Shown here: positions 34,501 through 40,802 of the stretch, one piece after another
Position numbering within the stretch: position 1 is the stretch's first letter
Layout: each line of letters begins with the position of its first letter
Assembly: GCA_964360635.1 (NCBI GenBank)
Contig: CAYHXO010000005.1
Coordinates: 1-64,000 of the forward strand
DNA length: 64,000 bases
From: CALRGE01 sp964360635
GTDB taxonomy: Bacteria; Patescibacteriota; Gracilibacteria; UBA1369; 2-02-FULL-48-14
Direction: 5' to 3'
The notes under the pieces: generated by a model
Database searches by the model: none
Told to the model about the DNA's origin: nothing
The model's input: only the letters and a program-made list of their open reading frames with translations
Translations under genes and position numbers: made by a program

Positions 34501-34915
34501 CGATGCGCGCGAAGCTGCTTTAAGAAATCATTTGTTGACTCGAAGAGTTGGTAGAATTCTTGATACAGAATCATCTCTTCAGATGTACCTTTCCGATACT
34601 CCTGCCGATATTAAACGTGTGAGAATTCGAACACGAAATGCTGCGGGTGATTACGACTCTACTATGCTTGTTACTGATGATGTTCATCATATGAATAACG
34701 GTCTTACATTTGCAAACGGTCTTTCAGATGGTGCTGCATTTATCAATTCTGCAAGAGGTTTGCATGCTCAGCCTGTTCAAATGGCGTCCGGCGAAGTGGG
34801 CTACCGGGTTGCGGTAACTTTAAATATTCCACAGCAAATTCATTATGCTCAAGGTTCTTATGTGAGCATTGCTGATGCTGTGGCGATGTTGCCGATAGTA
34901 GCGCCGACGGTCTAA
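31565..34915 (+). CDS. large orphan protein, 1116 aa
   Basis: No family is recognised. There is no signal peptide or membrane segment, so it should be cytoplasmic. Residues 1 to about 630 are helix-rich with many acidic and aromatic residues. A Pro/Ala/Gln linker (about 635-660, APVPAQVSQTPAPSPVASVQ) leads to a second part (about 665-1116) richer in strands, with GGREIPKSQFASAAMKNFYA and EIRTVGKKDLKIYVPVHEDD. Size and two-part layout suggest a scaffold or a phage/defence-like protein, but no catalytic motif was found. It has its own promoter and is followed by the candidate RNA gene. Confidence 0.75.
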   Translation: MLDNDNDREQSVEIVMLVHETLDLIKSALPHVTVSDPDILAKFIRILENPIEDPNDFRQMLLCASYLAKDFKGHPVVDKLYELINVSLNTFGEEIKSSFLATLASMNFQSEIGLNDPALLEDTSVYMGLSLGFGKDPLDKFPSAKMNFPFKKVHEDWFRNVSHITDNEIHEYAFIRGEIDGNAERFKDWSKDLFLKYTNEFEKYCAMCAVNLAEIATVEKSDAHIDDSFYTLASGVSNLNENLRLLQKYCNLRSNLELFAGITKAPQKGLFDITKFFGKEATFVVSDKLFLYHLYRGLNKIVGHPERNPLNIEDQQATLNLIIDRIKPGQPHDKVLNDFFRWITLTTESLLFDEASDEKTQKEALNFAVESIEAELAKKPQAPYLLDERFKIALESYLNEARSYILDFSTYNSKTAFANNSFLFDYVYKISSKTGRESMNHLESAVEGLFFFAKRADGFASKGAYQFLEEWRLMMEHMARSDMSGFDFMARFLSIFGFFKMSLEGESTLNGIDKTFISHYPVDLKKQDSDDVISKIVGDSNNQFFVNGPLFFHKLLCSIRGMLIQEKMLPEDSKNLDFTVEADRIKVLNTFRAGIPKWINREQLKIFMPFLKEFFLLANLELRDATPKAAPVPAQVSQTPAPSPVASVQQGPNIIAMSAGDFTRLTQFAGVYFSPKTGRLERSYQNQIRTEIEEARTACDNRASTLPEPMSADVNLDAKNYSKAIKLVHIERRAGEAGATLSNLICSGSIGILQGKNIMQFDFRMDEHGELIVVLGGREIPKSQFASAAMKNFYAEMQKMILTGLKDRLVRVSTGNEQIRFAATGTSPCQRGIPVFSPDVEEINPRTMDDMFVVENGNNAPGVPIGPLIPNETPRIAELLAGASQIIPEDMKDIKIYQEEIRTVGKKDLKIYVPVHEDDKASVLEEVRTGVLSSEHIFLMKQKGVVKRHGYQPWIKSKPDPRDAAYEAETLNITQRVGSDAREAALRNHLLTRRVGRILDTESSLQMYLSDTPADIKRVRIRTRNAAGDYDSTMLVTDDVHHMNNGLTFANGLSDGAAFINSARGLHAQPVQMASGEVGYRVAVTLNIPQQIHYAQGSYVSIADAVAMLPIVAPTV

Positions 34916-34933
34916 ATAATGCAATAAATTAAT

Positions 34934-34962
34934 TTGACATTCTTTGCAAGTTGCTGTATATT
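34934..34962 (+). promoter_or_regulatory. near-consensus sigma-70 promoter of the candidate RNA
   Basis: TTGACA (34934-34939) is a perfect -35, followed after exactly 17 bases by TATATT (34957-34962). It is the strongest promoter seen in the window. Initiation is expected near 34969. No start codon with a plausible reading frame follows. Confidence 0.8.
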
Positions 34963-34968
34963 TATATG

Positions 34969-35285
34969 AAGCGCACATTGAAATAGACGGCGAAACGGGG
35001 GAAGAACATGGTTCCAAAGGCCTAAAAAACCTTTCCAGCCAGCTGCTTCCCAAGTTTCAATAGCAACAATAAGCCTGTTCTCGTATCCTCCCAAAGATAC
35101 GCGGGCACCTTAAACTCATTTCGAAGGGGATTTGTCTTCGAGAAAAAGTGAAGGACAGATTGTTTTGAAAGGTGACTTTCAAGGCAAGGCATAATTTCAG
35201 TGATGAATTATAATCTACCTTAAGCTCTCATCTGATGCCGAAACTGCTATTGAACACTTGGGATCTTTTTGTGTCTGCGCCAAGC
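34969..35285 (+). ncRNA. candidate structured non-coding RNA of about 310 nt
   Basis: The 405-base gap has no credible ORF but many perfect inverted repeats. GCGCA (34971-34975) pairs with TGCGC (35276-35280) and closes the whole region. Inside are ATTGAAA/TTTCAAT (34977-34983 with 35055-35061), GGGAAG/CTTCCC (34999-35004 with 35046-35051), AAAGG/CCTTT (35016-35034), CGTATC/GATACG (35082-35101), TCGAAG/CTTCGA (35121-35141), TTGAAAG-GTGA-CTTTCAA (35165-35182) and a second GTGA-loop hairpin at 35191-35211. GTGA is a GNRA tetraloop. The consensus blocks of RNase P RNA, tmRNA and SRP RNA were looked for and not found. A possible end is the T5 run near 35266-35270. The class is unknown. Confidence 0.6.
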
Positions 35286-35314
35286 TTGACTAAAATGACA
35301 GTTGATGCTTAAAT
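35286..35314 (+). promoter_or_regulatory. promoter of the 93-aa gene, leaderless
   Basis: TTGACT (35286-35291) and TTAAAT (35309-35314) are 17 bases apart, and the ATG at 35321 lies 7 bases past the -10, so transcription and translation should start at the same place. Confidence 0.55.
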
Positions 35315-35320
35315 AGGCAC

Positions 35321-35602
35321 ATGGAATTTGGAAGAACAAAACTTGGTGAGATAATAGTTCCATCGAATTGGGATACACTTACAATGAATTCTTCAGGTGT
35401 GAATTCACTTTACGTTGATGATACGGTTGCCAATATTAGAGCTACCGGATTACTTGTTGAGATTTTAGATGATTCTATAAAAGTGACAAAAAATGAGAAG
35501 CCTGGAGATAAATTTGAAATTAGTTTGGGTATGAGGTCATTTGATATTGGGGTGGCGCCGTCTTTGGAATTGGATGGGTTTACTGATATTAGGTTTCGGT
35601 AA
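35321..35602 (+). CDS. hypothetical protein, 93 aa
   Basis: Unrecognised. It is a small soluble protein without cysteines, beta-rich by pattern (LLVEILDDSIKVTKNEKPGDKFEIS). There is no signal peptide. The promoter sits directly on the start codon and a terminator follows the stop, so it forms a one-gene unit just downstream of the candidate RNA. A link with that RNA is possible but unproven. Confidence 0.6.
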   Translation: MEFGRTKLGEIIVPSNWDTLTMNSSGVNSLYVDDTVANIRATGLLVEILDDSIKVTKNEKPGDKFEISLGMRSFDIGVAPSLELDGFTDIRFR

Positions 35603-35611
35603 TTTAACAGG

Positions 35612-35632
35612 TCTGCGCGTGCAGATTTTTTG
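35612..35632 (+). terminator. rho-independent terminator after the 93-aa gene
   Basis: TCTGC-GCGT-GCAGA forms a short stem followed by six T residues. The sequence ACAGGTCTGCGCG is also found in the HNH genes (5953-5965), probably by chance. Confidence 0.7.
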
Positions 35633-35663
35633 ACCTAGGCTTAAATCTTTTTGTTCGAGATGC

Positions 35664-35713
35664 TTGTTTTTGTTTGCAGAGTAATATATACTGGTACCAG
35701 TAATAGTACCAGT
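35664..35713 (+). promoter_or_regulatory. promoter and operator of the PIN toxin-antitoxin pair
   Basis: TTGTTT (35664-35669) and TATACT (35687-35692) are 17 bases apart. ACTGGTACCAGT (35690-35701) is a perfect palindrome overlapping the -10, and a further half-site TACCAGT (35707-35713) touches the ATG. Antitoxins of this type usually bind such repeats and repress their own operon. Confidence 0.75.
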
Positions 35714-35947
35714 ATGAAACTACAAGCAATACAGACGAATTTCCCTTATGCAACTTTTATCCAGCTCAAAATAGTTGCTAAAAAGAAGAAAAAACCTTTG
35801 GCGGGATGGATAAGGGAGGTGATGTCGAGAGAGTTGGAAAAGGAGAACAAGGGTAAAAAAAGACTTGCTGATTTGCCAACTTATTCATGGGATGTTGACA
35901 CTATGCTTTCAGAAAAAATTGACGAAGTTGTTTATGATAATAATTGA
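35714..35947 (+). CDS. antitoxin of a PIN-type toxin-antitoxin pair (probable ribbon-helix-helix)
   Basis: The 77-residue protein starts MKLQAIQTNFPYATFIQLK, a short strand followed by a helix, and continues with a basic KKKKKPLAGWIREVMSRELEK helix, the pattern of ribbon-helix-helix or CopG-like repressors. The acidic C-terminal tail (LSEKIDEVVYDNN) would bind the toxin. The ATG at 35714 is chosen because the operator ends directly before it, and a longer frame would start upstream of the -10. It overlaps the toxin gene by 14 bases. Confidence 0.72.
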   Translation: MKLQAIQTNFPYATFIQLKIVAKKKKKPLAGWIREVMSRELEKENKGKKRLADLPTYSWDVDTMLSEKIDEVVYDNN

Positions 35948-36317
35948 TACATCTTACATAATTGCATTTTTTAGTGAAAAAGACTTTCATCATAAAAAAG
36001 CAGTTGAATTTATTTCTCAGCTTGATGAAGATCTGTTTGCACCAATTGAGGTAATTCAAGAACTCATGACTACCTTGAGTAGAAAAGTTTCTAGTTTATA
36101 TGCCGTTAAGGTAGCCTCGAGTATTTTGGAGAATAATTCCATTAATATAATTAATTCTCATGAACTCGTTTTTGATAAAGCATTTGATACTTTTAAAAAA
36201 TTGAATCCACATAAGTTTTCTTTTGTTGATTGTGTTTTGATTTCTTTGGCAAAAAACTCAGATGCAACTATTCTGACGTTTGATAAGGATTTACTTAAAG
36301 CGGTGAGTCAGCATTAA
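35934..36317 (+). CDS. PIN-domain toxin (VapC-like ribonuclease)
   Basis: PIN-domain RNases of this kind cut tRNA or rRNA when freed from their antitoxin. The start MIIIDTSYIIAFF gives the first conserved Asp (Asp5), EVIQE the Glu, FVDCVLISLAKN the second Asp and TFDKDLLK the last acidic pair, so the metal site looks complete. ATG 35934 overlaps the antitoxin end by 14 bases, which suggests translational coupling. The 3' end overlaps the convergent amidotransferase gene by 23 bases. Confidence 0.85.
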   Translation: MIIIDTSYIIAFFSEKDFHHKKAVEFISQLDEDLFAPIEVIQELMTTLSRKVSSLYAVKVASSILENNSINIINSHELVFDKAFDTFKKLNPHKFSFVDCVLISLAKNSDATILTFDKDLLKAVSQH

Positions 36318-36867
36318 AAAAATTCTCAATAATCTTCAATCCATGTTCTGTTCCAATAGATTCAGGGTGGAATTGTACGCCGAAGACTGGACGAGTTTTG
36401 TGCTGGACGGCCATAATTTCTGAATCGGTAAAGGCGGTGGCTTCGAGTTCATCAGGAAGATTTTCTGCGATTAGTGAATGGTAACGCATTGCCGTAAAAG
36501 GCGATGGGATGTTTTTGAAGAGTCCTTTTTTGTTGTGGGTGATGAGTGATTTACGCCCGTGCATCGGTGCGGTTTTTTTGATTTCCGTGCCAAAATAAGC
36601 ACAAATTCCTTGATGTCCAAGGCAAACCCCCAAAATTGGCAAATCGAAGTTTTTCAAAATGGCTGCGCCGATTGCGAAATCCTTTTTTTTGGTTGGGTTG
36701 CCAGGGCCGGGAGAGAGAATTATGTGTGTCGGTTTCAGCTTCTTGAGCGCGATGAGAGAGGTTTTTTTGTGATTCAAAACGAGCGGGCTGATGCCCGTGA
36801 CAGTCGCAATGTAATCTGCGAGGATGTGTGTGAATGAATCGTCGTGGTCAATTAGAATTACTTTCAT
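36295..36867 (-). CDS. class I glutamine amidotransferase (PabA/TrpG type)
   Basis: It supplies ammonia from glutamine to an anthranilate- or aminodeoxychorismate-synthase partner. It shows DHDDSFTHILADYI at the start, LSPGPGNP, the nucleophile in GVCLGHQGI and the His/Glu of VQFHPESIGTEHG. The ATG at 36867 is preferred, because it lies 4 bases past the stop of the upstream gene and begins the family's MKVILIDH. A longer frame would overlap that gene. No TrpE/PabB partner is in the window, so the pathway cannot be decided. Confidence 0.88.
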   Translation of the reverse strand: MKVILIDHDDSFTHILADYIATVTGISPLVLNHKKTSLIALKKLKPTHIILSPGPGNPTKKKDFAIGAAILKNFDLPILGVCLGHQGICAYFGTEIKKTAPMHGRKSLITHNKKGLFKNIPSPFTAMRYHSLIAENLPDELEATAFTDSEIMAVQHKTRPVFGVQFHPESIGTEHGLKIIENFFNADSPL

Positions 36868-36871
36868 TTGC

Positions 36872-37450
36872 TTATTTACAGCCGCATTTTCCACTTCCAC
36901 CGCAACCACAGCCTCCTGAACCGCATCCTCCGGATTTGTTTTCATTAGGGTTATCTATCTTAAAACCACTTCCGAATTGAGTTTCTAGAAAATCGATTTC
37001 TGCGCCAAGTAGATTTTTTAGTGATTTTTTATCGAGGAAAATTTCTACGCCGTGGAATTCGAATTTCTTTTCTCCTTTCTCGACTTTTTCTTGAAAGTCC
37101 ATTGAATAATTTCCAGAGCAGTCAGCTGTAATTTTTAGTCCGTAGCCGGTTTTGTTTTCGGCTGTAGCAAATTCTTTCACTTTTTTGGCCGCATTTTCGG
37201 TCAAATAAATTCCGTCATCAGGTGCAAGTCTTACCATAGTAGAAGCAATTTTATTAATTTCTGCGAGCATTTCATCAGCGGTTTCTTCACTCATGCCGTG
37301 GCCCATGGCACCGTCTTTAATTGGTTCGAAGGCGTTCACGCTACAGGAGGTGCAGTGTAAACCGTAATTTGTCATTATTTCTGCTGCAGCAGGAATTTTT
37401 TTGATTACATCCGCAATCAACATGTCTGCTGTTATTGTTGTTTTGCTCAT
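36872..37450 (-). CDS. DUF1858 domain fused to an A-type (HesB/IscA) iron-sulfur carrier
   Basis: Residues about 4-70 are a DUF1858 helical domain (ITADMLIADVIKKIPAAAEI with Cys33 and Cys36 in CTSC). Residues about 80-170 are an IscA/HesB fold (IYLTENAAKKVKEFA...GVEIFLDKKSLKNLLGAEID) with Cys111 in the usual first ligand position. The usual C-terminal CGC is replaced by a Gly-rich tail with Cys176, 181, 183, 189 and 191. It probably carries or senses Fe-S clusters or binds other metals. It is encoded directly after the 24-aa membrane peptide, near the copper operon. Confidence 0.8.
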   Translation of the reverse strand: MSKTTITADMLIADVIKKIPAAAEIMTNYGLHCTSCSVNAFEPIKDGAMGHGMSEETADEMLAEINKIASTMVRLAPDDGIYLTENAAKKVKEFATAENKTGYGLKITADCSGNYSMDFQEKVEKGEKKFEFHGVEIFLDKKSLKNLLGAEIDFLETQFGSGFKIDNPNENKSGGCGSGGCGCGGSGKCGCK

Positions 37451-37453
37451 AGG

Positions 37454-37528
37454 TTAGGCACTATATAGCAATGGTGCGAATATGGAAAGTATCAGACCCA
37501 GTATTACTATTATTGCGACATATTTCAT
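37454..37528 (-). CDS. 24-aa single-helix membrane peptide
   Basis: ATG at 37528 overlaps the stop of the 122-aa gene as ATGA, and its own TAA lies 3 bases before the start of the DUF1858 gene. The product is one hydrophobic helix (MKYVAIIVILGLILSIF then APLLYSA). The same junction style as the certain genes around it supports translation. It may be an accessory subunit of the 122-aa membrane protein. Confidence 0.6.
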   Translation of the reverse strand: MKYVAIIVILGLILSIFAPLLYSA

Positions 37529-37893
37529 ATAAGTTTTGTATCAATGTAAATGAGAGCAACGTCAACGAGAATTGAAAAGAAAATTGCACCTTGGAAAGAT
37601 GTGTTTACGATTTTTTTCATCATTGCTTTTACGCAATCAGGACAGAAAAGAAAAAATATTCCTTTGATGAAGCTTAGTAAACCGATAAAACTAAGTGTAT
37701 TTTCCCATTTAAATTTAAAATTCAGTCCTGCAAAACTTAAAATAATAAGTGCAGCTGCAACATGAAAAAATGCAATCTTGAAAAGTTGTTCATCTGTCAT
37801 CATTGAGTCCCAGAGTTTTTTTGCTTTTTCCGGAGAAAGCATCATCCAAATTTGAAATGGAAGAATTGTTAGTACCAAGAGTGAAATTGTCAT
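37525..37893 (-). CDS. four-helix membrane protein, 122 aa
   Basis: Unrecognised. Four hydrophobic segments (about residues 1-17, 40-58, 66-83 and 96-117) are joined by short loops, one of which holds a lone cysteine in FCPDCVKAMM. The CxxC-like pair FCPDC could bind metal. The gene sits between csoR and the 24-aa peptide on the same strand, so copper-related control is plausible. Function unknown. Confidence 0.65.
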   Translation of the reverse strand: MTISLLVLTILPFQIWMMLSPEKAKKLWDSMMTDEQLFKIAFFHVAAALIILSFAGLNFKFKWENTLSFIGLLSFIKGIFFLFCPDCVKAMMKKIVNTSFQGAIFFSILVDVALIYIDTKLI

Positions 37894-37923
37894 GGTTGGT
37901 GGTTAGGTGGGCCTATTATACTA

Positions 37924-38196
37924 TTATTTCTTCGCTTTGAAAGCGCGCATTATTTCATCAATCATTTTCTTGTGCTCTGATTTTTTGTCGGATGCAAACG
38001 CGTGCTTTCCACAGGTTTCCAAATGACTTTCCAGGGTAGATTCGAGGGCTGAATTTAGTAGTCCTTGTGCCGATTTTATTTGTTGAAGAATATCCATGCA
38101 GTATTCGCCATCCTCCATCATTTTTTGAATTTTTGTGCCGAGGCTGACGGTTTTTTTTACTGCGATCAATGCTTTTTTCTTGTATGGTTCAATCAT
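37924..38196 (-). CDS. csoR: copper-sensing transcriptional repressor CsoR
   Basis: This four-helix DUF156-family repressor releases DNA when it binds Cu(I). The ligand triad is complete: Cys33, His58 and Cys62 (EYCMDILQQI, SHLETCGKH). At 90 residues it is of standard size. It is divergent from the copper operon, with the operator (38224-38234) between them, so it probably represses both directions. The minus-strand genes after it (122-aa protein, 24-aa peptide, Fe-S carrier, amidotransferase) may be co-transcribed. Confidence 0.9.
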   Translation of the reverse strand: MIEPYKKKALIAVKKTVSLGTKIQKMMEDGEYCMDILQQIKSAQGLLNSALESTLESHLETCGKHAFASDKKSEHKKMIDEIMRAFKAKK

Positions 38197-38201
38197 TATG
38201 T

Positions 38202-38249
38202 TGACTTTAAATTTTAATACCTATACCCTAGGTACTGCTACCTTATATC
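38202..38249 (+). promoter_or_regulatory. CsoR operator and copper-operon promoter
   Basis: TACCCTAGGTA (38224-38234) is an inverted repeat of the kind bound by CsoR. A -35-like TTGACT (38202-38207) and -10 candidates TATACC (38223-38228) or TATATC (38244-38249) surround it. With the second -10, the ATG at 38260 would be nearly leaderless. The exact promoter is uncertain, the operator less so. Confidence 0.65.
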
Positions 38250-38259
38250 ATTGCTCTTT

Positions 38260-39594
38260 ATGACTGACAATGGCAAATCGCAAATATTGAAATTGAAAAT
38301 CAAGGGAATGCACTGTGCAAGTTGTGAATTCCTGATCGAAAAAGAATTTAAAAAAATTCAGGGTGTTGAGAAAGTGAAAGTTAGTTATGCAAGTGGCACA
38401 GCGAAGCTGTTATGCTCTGAGATTCCGGAAATGAGTGAATTTGAAGAGGTGTTGAAGAAGCATAATTATAGTTTGAAGGAAGAAGGCGAAAGCTCGACTT
38501 CGTCGAGTATAGAAGATCATGCTCAAACCCTGACGATTTTTGTGATAATGATTTTAGCGTACATGCTTTTGAAACAGCTTAATTTTTTGCCGACAAATTT
38601 TGGAGTGAAAACTGAAATGAGTTTTGCATTTATTTTTATAATGGGAGTTGTTGCGTCGCTCTCAACTTGTTTGGCTGTAACCGGTGGATTGTTGGTTGCT
38701 GTTGCGGCGAAATATGATGAGCTTCATGAAAATTTGAACGTGTGGCAAAAATTTAAACCGCATATTTATTTTAATTTAGGTAGAATTATCTCTTATACTT
38801 TTTTTGGAGCCTTGATTGCATATCTCGGTTCATTTTTGAGTTTTTCTTCGACTGTAACAGGTTGGATTACGATTGTTGTGAGTGTGGTAATGATAATTTT
38901 GGGATTCCAGTTGTTGAAGATTTTTTCTTGGGTAGGACATTTTATGCCGAAGATGCCGAAGTTTTTGGCGCATAAAATTGATAGTGCAAAGGATTCGGAG
39001 CATTGGTCTGCGCCATTTTTTCTTGGTGCGGCGACTTTCTTTCTTCCCTGCGGATTTACTCAGGCTCTTCAGCTATATGTATTAAGTAAAGGTAGCGTTG
39101 AAGTTGGAGCGCTTACGATGCTTGCATTTTCAGTTGGAACTTTGCCGGTGCTTTTGTCACTTGGAACTGTTTCGAGTTTTATAAAAGGCGAGGGTTTGAA
39201 GTATTTTTTGAAAATTGCCGGAGTTTTGGTGGTTTTACTTGGAGTTTTGAGTGGAGTGGCAGGTTTGAGATTGATGGGAATTGATCTTTCGGCGCGATCT
39301 GAAGTTTCTTCTAATGTTGAAATTGTTGATGGTAAGCAGATTGTTGAAATGAAAATTATCGGGCTCGAATATTATCCAAAAAATATTACTGTGAAGGCCG
39401 GGGTTCCTGTCGTTTGGAAGATCGATTCGAGTAAGGCAATAGGTTGTGGAGCTTCACTTAGTGTGCCATCTTTAAATATTTTGGAATTTTTATCAGGCGA
39501 AAAAACTATAGAATTTACGCCTGAAAATGTAGGTACGATTCCATTTACATGTAGTATGGGAATGACTTCCGGCTCCTTTAACGTAACACAATGA
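38260..39594 (+). CDS. HMA - TauE/SafE-like membrane - cupredoxin protein (copper handling), copy 1
   Basis: Three parts are visible. An HMA domain with GMHCASC (about residues 15-21) binds Cu(I). A six- or seven-helix membrane region of the SafE/DsbD_2 type follows, with TCLAVTGGLL and FFLPCGFTQALQL. A C-terminal external cupredoxin-like domain carries VPVVWKID..IGCGASLSVP and FTCSMGM as probable copper ligands. It probably moves copper across the membrane or delivers it to the outside. The ATG at 38260 is preferred over an upstream TTG at 38251. The mini-hairpin at 38493-38507 lies in its linker. It has an ATGA overlap with the next gene. Confidence 0.82.
   Translation: MTDNGKSQILKLKIKGMHCASCEFLIEKEFKKIQGVEKVKVSYASGTAKLLCSEIPEMSEFEEVLKKHNYSLKEEGESSTSSSIEDHAQTLTIFVIMILAYMLLKQLNFLPTNFGVKTEMSFAFIFIMGVVASLSTCLAVTGGLLVAVAAKYDELHENLNVWQKFKPHIYFNLGRIISYTFFGALIAYLGSFLSFSSTVTGWITIVVSVVMIILGFQLLKIFSWVGHFMPKMPKFLAHKIDSAKDSEHWSAPFFLGAATFFLPCGFTQALQLYVLSKGSVEVGALTMLAFSVGTLPVLLSLGTVSSFIKGEGLKYFLKIAGVLVVLLGVLSGVAGLRLMGIDLSARSEVSSNVEIVDGKQIVEMKIIGLEYYPKNITVKAGVPVVWKIDSSKAIGCGASLSVPSLNILEFLSGEKTIEFTPENVGTIPFTCSMGMTSGSFNVTQ
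38493..38507. repeat. mini-hairpin repeat, copy E
   Basis: CTCGAC-TTC-GTCGAG lies within a coding linker (SSTSS). It equals copy D at 27042-27056 except for one loop base, and the flanking AG and T are shared. Confidence 0.55.
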
Positions 39595-39890
39595 AAGCGC
39601 TTAAATCTAAAATTGCATTAATATTTATTGTTGGATTGGCACTGATCCAACTTTCTTTGGTTGTGATGATGCACGAGGAGAGTCAACAGAATTTTTGTAG
39701 TTTTAATGAGCAATGTATTTTTAAATCCGTGGTGAATATCACTGAAGCGGTACCACCTTTGTTGTTAGTGATACTTCCGGTAGTTTTTGTCTTTGCCCTG
39801 CGTTTTCAGTTTGATGAAAGGCAAATCTTTTTTGTACCGGTCAGCTTTCTGCTTCGGCGAACATTAAAGGGTGTTGTACAAAGGGAATAA
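39591..39890 (+). CDS. small membrane protein of the copper operon, 99 aa
   Basis: Two hydrophobic segments (about residues 9-27 and 53-71) flank an external loop with two cysteines (NFCSFNEQCIF). The C-terminus is basic. It overlaps the preceding gene by 4 bases. No family is recognised. The operon position and the external Cys pair suggest a copper-related accessory role. Confidence 0.65.
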   Translation: MKALKSKIALIFIVGLALIQLSLVVMMHEESQQNFCSFNEQCIFKSVVNITEAVPPLLLVILPVVFVFALRFQFDERQIFFVPVSFLLRRTLKGVVQRE

Positions 39891-39931
39891 TAGGATTCTG
39901 AAAAAGAATTTAACCTATAATTTTTGAATGT

Positions 39932-40795
39932 ATGAAGAAAATAATTTTACTTACGCTTGTACTTGCGATCTTTTTAAGTGCTTGCCAAACACAAACAACA
40001 GTAAAGACTGAAAATGTAGTGGATTCGATTTCTCATTCACATGGCATTGCCGTGGATTTGAATGATTCCGCTAAACTATATATAGCAACGCATGAAGGTT
40101 TGGTTTTTTTGAAGGATTCTAAACTCATTAAAATCGGAGATAATACAGACGATATGATGGGATTTGTGATTGATAAAAATGATCCATTAACTTTTTACAG
40201 TAGCGGGCATTCGTCCACCGGTGGGAATATCGGTTTCAAAAAAACAATAGACGGTGGTCTGACTTGGGTCAAAATTTCAGACGGAATTGACGGGCCGGTT
40301 GATTTCCATAGTATGACCGTGAGTCCGGTCAGTTCAAAAATTGTTTATGGCTCTTATGGAAAGATACAAAAAAGTACTGACGGTGGTGTGACATGGACAA
40401 TTTTGGAAAACTCACCGGCAAAAATTACAAGTCTGTTGGCGGATAGCGTGAATGAATTGACTGTTTATGCAACAACACAAGAAGGAATTTGGATTAGCAA
40501 AGACGGTGGAGTTAATTGGGAATCTTTATCGAAAGATTTGGCTTCTGGTGCGGTGATAGTTTTAGCTCAAAATCCGGCAAATTCTCAAGATATGTTGAGC
40601 GTTTCAAGTATTTTTGGTTTAGTTCAAAGTAAAGATGGAGGAGCTACTTGGTCAAAAATCGAAACGGCTCCAAATACTATTTTTTACTATCTTGCTTTCT
40701 CGCAAAGTGATTCGCAAATTGTTTACGGTATAGATAAAAATAATGAAATTTATAAAAGTGCGGATGGTGGAATAAATTGGGTAAAAATTTACTAA
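39932..40795 (+). CDS. lipoprotein with BNR/sortilin-like beta-propeller repeats
   Basis: A lipoprotein signal ends LSAC (Cys18). The remainder is a beta-propeller with repeated Asp-box motifs SxDGGxTW (for example TIDGGLTWVK, STDGGVTWTI, SKDGGVNWES, SKDGGATWSK, SADGGINWVK). Similar F510_1955-type propellers are often found in copper and heavy-metal clusters. It is anchored outside the membrane. His-rich SHSHGIAVD near the start could bind metal. It lies between the two SafE-type genes. Confidence 0.8.
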   Translation: MKKIILLTLVLAIFLSACQTQTTVKTENVVDSISHSHGIAVDLNDSAKLYIATHEGLVFLKDSKLIKIGDNTDDMMGFVIDKNDPLTFYSSGHSSTGGNIGFKKTIDGGLTWVKISDGIDGPVDFHSMTVSPVSSKIVYGSYGKIQKSTDGGVTWTILENSPAKITSLLADSVNELTVYATTQEGIWISKDGGVNWESLSKDLASGAVIVLAQNPANSQDMLSVSSIFGLVQSKDGGATWSKIETAPNTIFYYLAFSQSDSQIVYGIDKNNEIYKSADGGINWVKIY

Positions 40796-40802
40796 TTAAT
40801 TA

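Noticed and set aside
34820..35094. Minus-strand frames over the RNA region and the end of the 1116-aa gene
   Set aside because: They overlap the coding end of a real gene and the helices of the candidate RNA, and their composition is not protein-like.
34969..35285. RNase P RNA, tmRNA or SRP RNA
   Set aside because: The consensus blocks of each (GAGGAAAGUC, the tRNA-like GGUUCGA end, the GGAA/AGCAG hairpin) were not seen. A divergent member is still possible.
35612..35632. HNH-gene fragment (CTGCGCG match) after the 93-aa gene
   Set aside because: The shared stretch is short and palindromic, and a terminator explains it fully.
36868..36945. Longer N-terminus for the glutamine amidotransferase
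   Set aside because: The extra 26 codons lie in the Cys-rich end of the upstream gene, and the family starts at MKVILIDH.
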